Shown here in pieces: positions 43,330 through 53,927 of a DNA stretch of 64,000 bases. Numbering within the stretch: position 1 is the stretch's first letter; each line of letters opens with the position of its first letter. Source of the DNA: Dryocosmus kuriphilus. Its lineage: Eukaryota; Arthropoda; Insecta; Hymenoptera; Cynipidae. The DNA lies in the NCBI GenBank assembly GCA_038277395.1, contig CM076193.1, forward strand, positions 176,244,711 to 176,308,710. The letters run 5' to 3'. Below the pieces are notes generated by a model. That model was not told the origin of the DNA and made no database searches. It saw only the letters and a program-made list of their open reading frames with translations. Made by a program: the position numbers and the translations under genes.

Positions 43330-43916
43330 GGTTAAGTTCACAGTTCGACTGTTTACCTAATGGCGCCGAAATTCCTGGTGTTCCTCGTCCCAGACCTTCT
43401 TATTCTCCTGACCGCTGTGTTCCCACCACCTCTTCTCTTCGTTCCAGATCCAGATCTCCCCCTCGTCTTGAATCCATATCTCCTCCTCGTTACGTACCCT
43501 TGTCAGCTTCTGATGTCCAGCTTTTATATACTGATGACCTTGAACTTATTCGGCTAATTCCCAACACGAATACGAGTCAGCTATACGAAATTCGAAAATT
43601 CTGTTTTCCTGACAACACACCAGTTCAATTGTATACAGGAGGCTATCGCTTTCGGCCCATGACAATCCGAACACAAAAAGTAATAACAACATCCGATGGT
43701 GTCATCCTTGCAATATTGGCTAAAAATAAGGTCCTTCGCGGGATATACAATATGGAAGGAGTACGGGCAAAACTAAACACGTTAGAAGGCAGGGCTTCCC
43801 CACTGACCCCAGATGAAGCCAGTGAAGTTCCAATAGGCACTAAAAACTCAATCTATGATTGTTTTAGTGTAGTGCGTATAGACGATCGTCAAAGGCACAA
43901 TGCTCCACAAACGTAA
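43330..43916 (+). CDS. Gene A exon 2: main coding exon of a putative secreted, Arg/Ser/Pro-rich protein
   Basis: A strong acceptor (TTCTGTTCTTTGTTGCAG, ending 43,329) precedes an uninterrupted frame to TAA at 43,914-43,916; with exon 1 it makes 213 aa. After the leader comes FDCLPNGAEIPGVP, then a low-complexity PRPRPSYSPD...SRSRSPPRL region (about 25 residues), then a globular part of ~130 residues: SASDVQLLYTDDLELIRLIP, KFCFPDNTPVQLYTGG, QKVITTSDGVILAIL, GIYNMEGVRAKLN and SIYDCFSVVRID. Paralogue B keeps these blocks. Two cysteines (FDCLP, FCFP) are shared. I do not recognise the family. A lineage-specific secreted or venom-type protein is possible, but that is inference. Confidence 0.7.
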
Positions 43917-44098
43917 AGTCAATTTTTTAAAAAATTTCTCACATAAAATATAACATTGCTTTCGATCTGAAGTTATACAAAAATGGTACAAGTAACTAAT
44001 AATTACATTACTGTGTAAATGTATTATAATTCTCAAGATTTCGAATTCAAATATTTTAATTGAGAAATTATTACATATAGGCTGAGAGCGATTATCTA

Positions 44099-45396
44099 CA
44101 GGGTGGGCCATCTGTTAGTGCGTTTTTCAACTATGGATAAATGACACATCATTTGTAGGTTATGTCATTCTCTCTGCACATACAAAATGTCAAAACTATG
44201 CCATTTGTAAAGATGGAGTCGTTGACGACGCAACAACGCGTTTTGATAGTGCAAACTTACTACGAAAATGGTCGGTCTGTAAAAGAAGCATTTCGGAAAC
44301 TTCGGACAAGTTTCAGTCGACATGGACGCCCATCAGAGTCCGGAATTCGGAAGATTATTACTCGTTTTGAGGAAACTGGTTCAGTGGAAGGTCGTAGAGA
44401 ATATGAACATGCTCGTACAGTTCGTACTCGAGAAACAATAACCGCTGTGAGTGAAAGCGTCCGTGACGAGCCAAGCACATCCACCAGGCGCCGTTCTCAG
44501 GAATTGGGCATTTTCCCGAACCAGTTTACGCCGGATTTGACACGAGGATCTTCATTTGCATCCATACAAAATCCAGTTAACGCAAAAATTGAAGCCGCTA
44601 GACCATCAACAACGCCGTGACTTTGCTGAGTGGATGATCGGGAAAAATGAGGGGTTCTCATCCAAAATCATCTTTTCTGATGAGGCTCATTTTCACTCAA
44701 GTGAACACGTAAATAAACAAAACTGTCGCATTTGGGGATCAGAAAATCCATAGAAAATTCACCAGAGACCACTTCATGATGCAAAAGTCACTGTATGGTG
44801 CGGGCTATATGCTGGTGGCATTATTGGGCCATTTTTTTTCGAGGACGAGCGTGAGAGGGCCATTACGATTAATTCTGAACGCTATCGTGGCATGCTGACG
44901 GACTTTTTGTGGCGAAAATTAGATGAAATTGATGTGGATGATCTTTGGTTTCAACAAGACGGCGCAACATCGCACACAAATCGTCAAAGAATTAACTTAT
45001 TGGCGACTAAGTTTGGTGATCGCATAATTTCCAGGAATTCCGACGTGAATTGGCCACCAAGGTCGTGCGATTTGACCCCTTTGGATTTTTTCCTTTGGGG
45101 TTATCTAAAAAGTAAAGTTTATGCGAATGCCCCACGAACAATTTAAGCCCTAAAAAATAACATTCGGGCTGAAATTGAGGCCATTCATCCCAGTTTATTG
45201 GAGAGAGTCATCGAAAATTTCGACCATCGGATGCAAGTCTGCAAAAAGAGCCGTGGCGAACACTTGAATGATATCATTTTTCATTTGTAAATGGCATGTA
45301 AGTAGCTTTAATTTTCACTAAACTACTTTGATTTCACATAGGAAAAAGTGTACTTTTTTTTAAAATTAAAAACGCACTAACAGATGGCCCACCCTG
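44099..45396 (+). mobile_element. Mariner-superfamily transposon downstream of gene A
   Basis: TA at 44,097-44,098 and 45,397-45,398. Ends are CAGGGTGGGCCATCTGTTAG and the inverted CTAACAGATGGCCCACCCTG, perfect over at least 30 bases (CAGGGTGGGCC...GCGTTTTT). Length is 1,298 bp. The minus-strand site in paralogue B (about 61,835-61,850, between the GGCTTAGAAAGAATT and AGTTTTCCTGCAG blocks) is empty. Confidence 0.92.
44213..45289 (+). pseudogene. Mariner-superfamily transposase, nearly full length
   Basis: MESLTTQQRVLIVQTYYENG opens the HTH region (44,213 on), continuing with SESGIRKIITRFEETGSVEG. A frameshift near 44,550 leads to MHPYKIQLTQKLKP, then the first Asp in IIFSDEAHF (about 44,670), an early stop after WGSENP, then VTVWCGLYAGGIIGPFFFE. 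The second Asp is in WFQQDGATSH (about 44,948-44,975), and CDLTPLDFFLWGYLKSK gives the third. A stop after NAPRTI precedes the C-terminal helix region ending DIIFHL at 45,289. One frameshift and two stops, so inactive but recent. Confidence 0.88.
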
Positions 45397-45398
45397 TA

Positions 45399-46015
45399 CA
45401 ATAATAATTTTCCTATAGAGGAGACCACCATATATGAGATAGAATAAACAAACATCGTTTTGATACATGATGGAAAGATTTGTCTAATCATATAAATCTT
45501 TATATTCAAATACTTTTAACTAATCTTGCAGAATTTATTTTTATCTTTAGAGGCCTTAAGTGAGCTCTTATGTTAGAATATATATATATATATATAATGT
45601 AAACATCAGATTCTTGTAGAAATTAAACAATTATTTAATTGGGGCCAGTATGACATCCTGTAAATTAACAGTATTTTGTATTACTCCAAAATATATTTCC
45701 TTCTTTATTTCGAACGCATTGAATAATAATATAAATTCAGTTTTCTTGCGACGATATTACCGCCCCATTAAAAGAAAAAACGAATATTTAAAAAAAAATT
45801 TTTTAATTCAAATATCGCAAGTATTTTTCGACATTTCGGCAGCAATGCGTGCCTTTTCGAAGAATTATATAATAATTCTAAAAGTAGTGTAAGAATTTTG
45901 TAATCCAAATGTCAGAAAGTTAGCATTAATAAAAATGCATTCAATAATTCGTCTTGTGACTGTATTACTCTCTCTAACTGAGATTCCCATTACACTAAAG
46001 TCGAAATTAAACAAA
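45399..46015 (+). other. 3' flank of gene A, duplicated elsewhere
   Basis: AATAAA near 45,446 could serve polyadenylation of gene A. The stretch 45,650-45,730 matches the minus strand at 61,520-61,445 beyond paralogue B. The stretch 45,850-46,000 is repeated directly at 48,655-48,830. A (TA)n microsatellite lies at 45,579-45,596. Confidence 0.5.
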
Positions 46016-46019
46016 TGGT

Positions 46020-47725
46020 CAGGACTCTAAGAGGGCTGTGACAAACCAGTGGTTGTAGGCTACCACTATGGAGAGACCACTCCTTCCACTTCCTATCTCC
46101 CCGCTCCACACTTTGGCACCATTCGTGGGCCGCTTGTGTGGAGGGTTATTATTGAGACAAAGACTTGACGTTGGAATATATAATGCCGGTTTTTGAACGA
46201 GGTTGATGGACACCCTTACTTTGTATCTATTTTAAGTCTCGACAAGATCCTGACCATTCTCTGTAAGTGGGGCTCTGCAGGGAGCAGTCAACACAGAAAA
46301 CAAAATAAATGAGGATCTCCCTGGGTGATCTTCATCTAACTCATCGCGAATGGGGGACGGCCCTAATGCGGACGGCCCCTCAGCAATGAAGAACACAAGA
46401 GTTGTAGATAGCAGTATTTCAACTGTTGAAAATAAAATGACCGAGCTGTCTTTTAAAAGAAAAAGACTAGAAATACAAGGTTCCCAGAGGATATCAGCGC
46501 AATACCACTCTTAGGAATGAGGTATGATAAAATAACAATACGCTTCAATTTCACTAAAGCCTTCCGCGTCCTTATTCTAAGTAGGGACGAATGGCAGGTG
46601 AAGGGTAACACACTCCTCCAGGGGGACATCTGATATACAAACGTTTCCAAGGAAGAGGGGGTGCAGGAGCAGGTATATATGACAGTGCTAGAAGAAAAGA
46701 GATGGAAATCCGACTTAGACAGCATGCCACCAGCTTTTAGGCGGAGGTCTAAGCTGTACTTCAATGTGCTGAAGCGCTCATAGAAGAAAACGCGGCCGGT
46801 CGACAGATCACAATCTGCTCGGACAGCCAGGCAACGTTAACTGCAGTTGGAAAACCAGATATAACATCAGAACTGGTTTGGGAATGCAAAAGAGGATTGA
46901 AGCAGCTAGCAGAGAAAAACAAAGTAACATTCGTGTGGTTACCTGGTCACAAAAGGATCAACGGAAATAAGAAGGCGGACTAGATGGCAAAGAATGGTGC
47001 AGCAAAAAGGTATGTTGGCACGAAACCGATACTGGGACTAGCGTCGTGCTGCATGGGGTTGGCAATTGAAAACTGGATCCGAAATAGACACCGGAAACAC
47101 TGGGAACAGACGAAGGGATGTAGGCAGTCTAAGGCCATCCTGGGCTATGAGTACAGGATGGACAGGGCCACAGAAGTGCTGAAGTTAGCCAAGAAAGATA
47201 CAAGGACTATGGTATACATGCTAACAGGGCATAACCATATGAACTATCATAAGTACAAGATGGGAAGCAGTCCCACAGCAGAGTACAGAATGTGCGGTGG
47301 GTATGAGGAGTCGTCTCTACATGCATTCGCCAATGTCCGGCACCTGTCGGGCTTCGGAAACAAGTCCTTGGGGATAATTTTATGGAACCCGAGGACATCA
47401 CAACGCTAAAAATGGGCAACATGCTAGACTTCATCAAGTGGTCTGGGACGGTTCATTAATATCAGAAATACGCAGAAAACAAAATAAATGAGGATTTCCC
47501 TGGGGGATCTTCATCTAACTCATCGCGAATGGGGGACGGGCCTAATGGGGATGGCCCCTCAGCAATGAAGGACACAACAGCTGTAGAACTGTTCAAAATA
47601 AATGGAATGACACAATGGACTTAGTCTGAGCGCCAGGGGGAGGGGTTTTAGTCGGTAAAAATCTGACACTAACCGAACTGGTGTGTCTTATGCAAGATTT
47701 CCCCTCCTCCAGCCACCGAAAAAAA
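46020..47725 (+). mobile_element. LINE 3' part with RNase H and duplicated 3' UTR segment
   Basis: The 3' end is CCTCCTCCAGCCACCG followed by A8 (47,717-47,724). The same type of end occurs in the fragment at 8,285. A block starting AAAACAAAATAAATGAGGAT and including ATGGGGGACGG is present both at 46,297-46,400 and at 47,473-47,575, flanking the RNase H part. No 5' region, EN or RT was recognised. Confidence 0.65.
46560..47456 (+). pseudogene. LINE ORF2 RNase H domain and C-terminal tail
   Basis: Relics of GGAGAGIYDS (start of RNase H, about 46,655-46,685), AEV..AVLQCAEAL (47-residue spacing as usual), then ITICSDSQATLTAV with a catalytic Asp (46,808-46,850) and FVWLPGHKRINGNKKAD (46,930-46,980), the HGIxGNExAD signature with changes. 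A stop follows at once. Then a 141-codon frame (46,984-47,409) contains the tail with YMLTGHNHMNYHKYKMGS and CGGYEESSLHAFAN. Frameshifts upstream and the stop after KKAD show that it is dead. Confidence 0.78.
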
Positions 47726-49340
47726 AGGTCCTAAACGTCGGTCCTGTAACTCCCCATTCTCCTTATGACGTCATTGCATCAATATTCACGCACACTAGTT
47801 TCAGGCTCCTTCTATGTATATGCAATCAAATACTGCGCCTGCGCGCGCCAGTTGCATCTGCAAGTGCACATGCGCACTAGAAAAGTCTATACTGTAAGGG
47901 TCATTCACTATGTCTCAAATTGCTGGAATTTTATGCCCCTAGAGCTACGGAGTAGGAAACTTATCTGAGTTCTGCTGTAGATATACATATTTTGAAAAGT
48001 ACATTTCATAAACAGGTACTTATTACGCTTACAAAAATAACTTGGAATATAACTTACATGCTTACAATTAGTGCTATGATTGGTCTGTTTTTACATTCTC
48101 ATCTCAATGAGAAGTTAATAGTCATTTGTGAAAACAGACTTCCATGTATTGCATGAAATCTCGACGTTTCGGAACACCTAGAATCCGAAAAAAATTTTTC
48201 GCGATTGTGTCCGTCTGTCTGTCTTAATACTAGTATAGGTATGTATATTGTGGCGCACCTCAGATGGTAAAATAGGAAATATGTAACTCGGGCATTTAGG
48301 TAAAAGTCTGACACAGGTAAAGCGAAACACTTACAGGCAGATAGCTACCGCTTGTCGGAAAGGTAGAATTCGATACAGATGAAACCAGAAGTCGGTAACA
48401 TATGAATCTGGCATAGGTGAAATCAGCCATTTACGAATAGTTAGTTCCCGTTATTTGGTAACTTGGGAATCTAAGATCGTTAAAACAAGCCATCATAATT
48501 AGATAATGACGAAGTACTGCGCTTGTCGAAATTCAGGGTTCTGTTTCGGCTAAATGTTTCTAAAACCACAGTTCGGTGGAATGATACCGTTGCTAAAAGA
48601 ATTTAACGTTTCCAATAACTCGTCACAATTAACGCTGGGCTTCTTCAGGAAATTTGATAATGATTCGAAGAATAAGGTAGGAATGTGTCAATCCAAAAGC
48701 TGGAAAGTTAGTATTAATAAAAATTCATTCAATAATTCGCTTTTCATAAGTAGTATTCTCTCTAGATAAAATGCCAATATTATTAAAATTAAATTGTAAA
48801 AATGTTCAAAATTCCAAGAGGGATATCACAAAACAAAACTTAAATTTAAAACTCGACAATTTCTTTTATGTTAAGAGATTCTTGCCTGTAGTTTCCTAGC
48901 AGTATCAATCATACATACTTGATTTCAATCTCTACATTTGAATAAACAAATAACACGAAATAAATATTCAATATTCTCGAAATCTTTTCTCTTGAAAATA
49001 AAATCATCTAAGCTGTAGTTACTTTGAAGGCGAACATTAATAATAAATTTTTTCAAAATTCTTCTTAACCTTTCCTCAAGGATTCGCATAAAAGGTAAAG
49101 TGATCTATAAATCTGTTTTTTTACGAGTTCCTAAAAATCTACTTTTTTATACATAAAAATATAAATACATTATGAAAATTAAGAAACAATAAAGTTATTT
49201 TGAGCATAATGTCATTTGGGATGTACATAATAAAAAATATTTCTGAAAATAGTTCTTGTAATCTTACTAAAAAAGAAAAAAAAAAGATATTACATGAAAC
49301 GAAAGCATACGGTTTTGCGTTCGAAAGTTCGATTAGACCT
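47726..49340. other. Unassigned DNA with a repeated gene-flank segment
   Basis: 48,655-48,830 is a diverged direct copy of 45,850-46,000 (AAAGTTAG.ATTAATAAAAAT.CATTCAATAATTCG). The stretch 48,300-48,520 contains several related TCTGACACAGGTAAA / TCTGGCATAGGTGAAA phrases, a possible degenerate short repeat. No coding sequence supported. Confidence 0.45.
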
Positions 49341-49389
49341 TTTAATCTTTATAGAGGTGTCTAGAAAGTCCCAGTACGGTTGGATATTT

Positions 49390-50200
49390 CCTCGGGTAAA
49401 ATGTTTCTCAAAAAAGTGAAGGTCATTCCTGAAGTAAATTTCAACGAGAAATTCAATGTTGACCTTCATTTCGACCTTGAAGTTGAACTTCATGGCTTTT
49501 TGAAGGTCAACTTTTTTTTTTAAATGGAAACCCCCTTTTTTACATCTGCAATCGATAGAGCGGAAAATTCTACGTTCAAGTACATACCCAAGTCATAGGA
49601 CAATTGTAACGTTCAAGGTCAGTTAGAAGTTATCTGAAATTAACAAAGATTTCCAAGAAATCAGTGCAATTCCTGAAGTAAATTTCGATGAGGAATTCAA
49701 TGGTGACCTTCATTTTGACCTTGAAGTTGAACTTCATGATTTTTGAAGGTCAACTTTGTTTTTTTAAATGGAAACCCCCTTTTTTACATCTGCAATCGAT
49801 AGAGCGGAAAATTCTACGTTCAATTACGTGCCCAAGACATAGGTCAATTGTAACGTTCAAGGTCAGTTAGAGCTTATTTGAAATAACAAAGTTTTCCAAG
49901 AGGTCAGTGCAATTCCTGATGTAAATTTCAACGAGCAATTCAATGGTGACCTTCATTTTGACCTTGAAGTTGACCTTCATGGCTTTTTGAAGGTCAACTT
50001 TGTTTTTTTAAATGGAACCCCCTTTTTTACATCTGCAATCGATAGAGCGAAAAATTCTACGTTCAGGTACGTACCCAAGTCATAGGTCTATTGTAGCTTT
50101 CAAGGTCAATTAGAGGTTATTTGAAATGAACAAAGTTTTCCAAGAGGTCAGTGCAATCCCTGAAGTAAATTTCAATGAGAAATTCGTTGATGAGCTCTGT
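49390..50200 (+). repeat. Tandem repeat, ~244-bp unit, 3.3 copies
   Basis: The phrase CCTGAAGTAAATTTC (or CCTGATGTAAATTTC) recurs at about 49,428, 49,672, 49,915 and 50,159. Each unit carries a palindromic pair GACCTTGAAGTTGA / TTGAAGGTCAAC and ACATCTGCAATCGATAGAGCG. The array occupies the left subterminal region of the mariner-like element. Confidence 0.92.
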
Positions 50201-50443
50201 ATTGATCTTGGTTACAGCGTTTTAAATATTGTAAAATCATAAGGAAATTTTTCATTAAAAGTTCCAGGTGTTCTGGTGAGAGTTCTGTTCCTTCCCAAAG
50301 AGCTATACCGTTTCTCGATACCTAAGTCAATACCTAAGGCTATACTAGAAGTCTTATACCGTTTTTCAATACGAATACTACGAATCGAAACTAAATTTAC
50401 GTATTACGAGTACATACTTACTATCTTTCGCTAAAAGATTATT

Positions 50444-51531
50444 ATGGCGCAAACTAAACTTTCGGAACGAGAGAGGGTACCCGTATTAATGATGCGTGGT
50501 TGGGGAGATCGAGTTCAATCTTATGATCAATTCGTTTGCTTTTCAATCGCACTTTACGTAATGGAGAAGGGTTAAATCCTGTCTCAAAATCAACAATTGA
50601 AAGAACTTTAAGGCGCTTTATGAATCATGGATCTATCAAGGACCTTCAGAGCACTGTTCGGTCAAAATCTGCAGGATCTGAGGAGATTCAGATGGACATA
50701 GCCCAAGCATTTGTTGAAAGCCCACACCTTAGTTTACGTCGAGTTAGTGATGAGCGTGACGTTGCCCCTGAGACAGTGCGAAATATTTTTAAAAGCATTA
50801 ATTTCCATCCTTACAAAGTTCATCTGGTACGAGAGCTCAATGAAGACGTTCCTGATCGTCGGGTTGAATTTTCTGAAATTATGATGGACAGAATTGATAG
50901 AGATCCTCTTTTCTTGTACAAGACAGTATTTTCAGATGAAGCTACTTTCACTTGAAAAGGTGAAGTTAACAGGCAAAATTGTAGATATTGGTCCGACATA
51001 AATCCTGATTGGATGTTGGAGAGTCACACACAATATCCACAAATGATTAATGTTTGCGCCGGTATCTTGAATGATACATTGATAGGCCCTTTCTTCATCG
51101 ATGGTAATCTCAATGCCCGTACATATGAAGAGCTTCTCAGAAACCAAATTGTACTAAGAATAAGGGCGATTACAGGCGAAAATTTAAAAAGTATTTGGTT
51201 CCAGCAGGACGGAGCAGCGGCTCATCACGGTAGGGAGGTTCGAGCATATTTGGATACTCATTTCCCTCAACGGTGGATTGGAAGAAGGGGGGAAATTGAG
51301 TGGCCTGCTAGATCTCCTGATCTGACGCCTCTCGACCATTTTCTTTGGAGTAATTTAAAGAGCAAATGATACTCAATGCAACCCAAAAGCTTAGAAGAAT
51401 TGCAGAATCGGATTCTGCAACAGGCTACTTTCATTGATAGAGATATGATTCGTAATGCTGTAACTCATTTTTACAATCGCATAGCTTTTTGTCAAGAAGC
51501 TCAAGGTTTTCAGTTCGAACATCTTCACTGA
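50444..51531 (+). pseudogene. Mariner-like transposase (HTH plus DDE_3), nearly complete
   Basis: Starts MAQTKLSERERVPVLMMRGWG (50,444). A single frameshift near 50,525 leads into the main frame: VSKSTIERTLRRF and LSLRRVSDERDVAPETVRNI (paired HTH), then TVFSDEATFT with the first catalytic Asp (about 50,923-50,947). An in-frame stop follows, then QNCRYWSDINP, IWFQQDGAAAHH (second Asp, about 51,193), WIGRRGEIEWPARSPDLTPLDHFLW (third Asp, written here in part), another stop after NLKSK, and a C-terminal helix ending FQFEHLH at the TGA 51,529-51,531. One frameshift and two stops; otherwise full length at about 362 codons. Confidence 0.88.
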
Positions 51532-51690
51532 AGCGCGAGAGGCAAGGGGACTCGTGCTAATGAAGCACCCCAAAACGTGAGAGGCAAGGGGCTCACGCTA
51601 ATCAAGCACCCCAAAGGGAACAGAATTTACTACTTCCACGTCGTTCTTCCTGGGTAATGCTAAACATAAACGTAAACTACTTGGAAAAAA

Positions 51691-52525
51691 CCTTGAAAAA
51701 GCCTTGAAGATCATCACCAAGATCAATATTGATTATTCCTCTTGCATCCCAAAAAACACTTGCCATAACCTTCCCGGCCGACTGTTGCGTCTTTGGACAC
51801 TTCAGACGGCTGCTACCTGCTTCCAACCACTCTGCAGACTGTCTGTTGGACTCAGGAGTGTAATAATGAATCCAGGATTCGTCCATCGTCACGAATCGGC
51901 GCAAACAGTCCTTTTTGTTTCTTTGGAACAAGGCCAAATTACGCTCGGAATCTTCAACACGTTGCTGCTTCTGGCCCGGTGTGAGCAAACGCGGCACCCA
52001 TCTTGCGATCAGCTTTTTCATCCCCAAATGTTCATGCAAAATGTTGCTAACGCATTCTATCGATATACCCACGGCCTCTGCTATTTCACGCAATTTCGCT
52101 TTCCGATCATTCAAAACGATCAAATGGATTTTTTAAATTTTTTCCGGTGTGGTGACCTCAGAGGGCCGTCCACTGCGCTGAGCATCATCGGTGCTGGTAC
52201 GACCACGTTTGAAGTCCGCAAACCAGCGTTTTACGGTTGCAGTTGATGGTGCGGATGCTGGATAGCATTTATCTAACCACTCCTTGGCCTAGACGGTGTT
52301 TTTCCCATTAAAAAACATGTTTCATTAAAACTCGAAACTCGTCTCTTTCCATTGTTCGCGAGAAACCAAAGCTTGTCTGACACAATTAGCTTTTATTCGA
52401 AAACTAATGCACGCAATATCACGAAACTCAAGGTGGTGATGTCTAAAGGCTGATTCTCAACGAAAACATGCATGGTTTAATCCTAGTAGCGACATCTCTG
52501 TGTGAGGCTCGGGACTTCTCGTTCC
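51691..52525 (-). mobile_element. Mariner, 3' truncated
   Basis: On the minus strand the 5' end near 52,525 shows CACATGGAACGAGAAGTCCCG, a mariner-type terminal sequence. The transposase runs from 52,351. The 3' half, including the other inverted repeat, is missing at about 51,735, where the neighbouring element also ends. Confidence 0.75.
51735..52351 (-). pseudogene. Mariner transposase, N-terminal half
   Basis: Begins MERDEFRVLMKH (52,351). Next are a region matching ASAPSTATVKRWFADFKRGR with DAQRSGRPSEVTTPEKI, then REIAEAVGISIECVSNILHE (second HTH) and WVPRLLTPGQKQQRVE, the WVPHxL-type motif of mariners. The first catalytic Asp is in FVTMDESWIHYYTPE (about 51,890). The frame leaves mariner sequence after VMASVFWDARGII and continues into unrelated codons, so the second and third catalytic residues are lost. 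Two stops lie in the N-terminal part. Confidence 0.88.
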
Positions 52526-53927
52526 ATGTGGTACTAACAAAAGAATTATGGTACAAACCCCTGTCTTAACATTTTTATCAATCTCCTTTAAGAGAAATAT
52601 TGTAGAAGATTTGTGTGCAGATCAAGGGTAAATATCGTTAGCTAATCAGATCTTAAAAGATGCCTCAGTGTACGTGAATTAGCAATTAAAAAGTATGCAA
52701 AGTTCCTTCTGCATGTCACACTTTTTTCTTCCTTCTATCCCTGTATCGGCCTTTCTTGTATGGTTGTAAAATGCTCGCTTTTTTTATGAAAGGTCTTCGC
52801 ATGGTTTTAAGTCTATATTATAAATGATCAGATGCGGAGGTACTATCGCGTGAATTTGTCAAAAAGGATCTTTTCATCTAGCATAAATATCGGATTCCTT
52901 GTGTACTAGGAAAGCCATTAAAAGATAATATTTGAAAAACATACATATCCACTTGCATTGAGCATACTACGTAGTTTCGGAAAGGATTTAAGAATGGCTT
53001 TAGGAATCTGGTTTTTCGTATTTTGAAGGTGCATGGCTGCCAAGGAAATTAATGTGATAAATAATATAATATATGAGCGCACACATACGTGAAATATCAT
53101 CTGAGATCTCGATCAATTTTACGCAAGCAACGTTTACTATTTTATTTTTTCATGTTATGAGAGTTGTTAATATACTATTTGTATTTTTAGTTGCTGAAAA
53201 TGTACATATTGCGTTAGGTTTCACCTAACAACGCTAGGCTTTATCAGAGGATCCTACAAATGGATTTTTACAAAGAGTGGTTGATCCTACAAGACGCGGC
53301 GATAAATATGAATGTACGATTAAAGTAGCAGTTCTAGTATTATTAAACTCTCTTCTACATAGCAAACGCTACAAAAAATAAATTAACCACCGATAGTCAA
53401 AATCAAAAAACATCTTTATCATGTTTACTAATGTTTTCTGTCCACTATCCTGTATTCCAGCTTTAAGTTCTTTCATCAGAAAACTTTGTACGGAATTCCT
53501 TGCTTCGTTCTGGTCTTAGTCAGTGACCCACTACTTTAACATATCTGCAACTAATTGCATATTTCGACTGAAACTATCGAAAAAAAAAACAATATTTCGT
53601 AATTACTGTCATGTCACGTTCCTGCATGATGAATACTTTAAGTGATAATCAAACTGATTTACTTTTCTGAGTTTGTTGAAAGATATCTGTTCTTGCACTA
53701 GCATCTGAAACGTGCGTCATCTACGAGTGGAAAACTCCTATGGGGGAGATCGCCCTACATTAGATTGGGAAGAATCCAATAGCAGTTAACGACATCATAC
53801 TCGTATTTCTACAATATGGAAAGATTTTCACATTCAAATATTCTGTATATTCAAATTTTTTAACATATCTTGTAGAATTTACATATTATTATGATGTTAT
53901 TTGGCTCCCCACACTATTACCCATATA
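52526..53927 (+). other. Unassigned DNA; end contains upstream sequence of a lost gene copy
   Basis: From about 53,575 to 53,895 the sequence is paralogous to 56,725-57,135 (AATATTTCGTAATTA, GATGAATACTTTAAGTGAT, TCTGAGTTTGTTGAA, TTCTTGCACTAGC, ACATCATACTCGTATT). That is, it is the upstream region of the secreted-protein genes. 52,526-53,570 shows no gene or repeat that I can define. Confidence 0.55.

Larger units (their letters stand above)
49345..51690 (+). mobile_element. Mariner-like element, second copy of the 40.96-kb family, right end lost
   Basis: Shares with the element at 40,959-42,930 the GAGAGGCAAGGGGACTC / AAGCACCCCAAA phrases near its right end (51,535-51,615), the GGAACAGAATTTACTACTTCCACGT-type segment, and the transposase type. 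The left part is a 244-bp tandem array. The right end is cut by junction with a truncated mariner at about 51,695-51,735. The left limit at about 49,345 (GAGGTGTCTAGAAAGTCCCA) is approximate. Confidence 0.65.

Noticed and set aside
43360..43557. Alternative frame in gene A exon 2 with a very hydrophobic peptide
   Set aside because: It overlaps the conserved main frame. A similar peptide appears in paralogue B only because the DNA is homologous; the main frame has the splice phase and full-length conservation.
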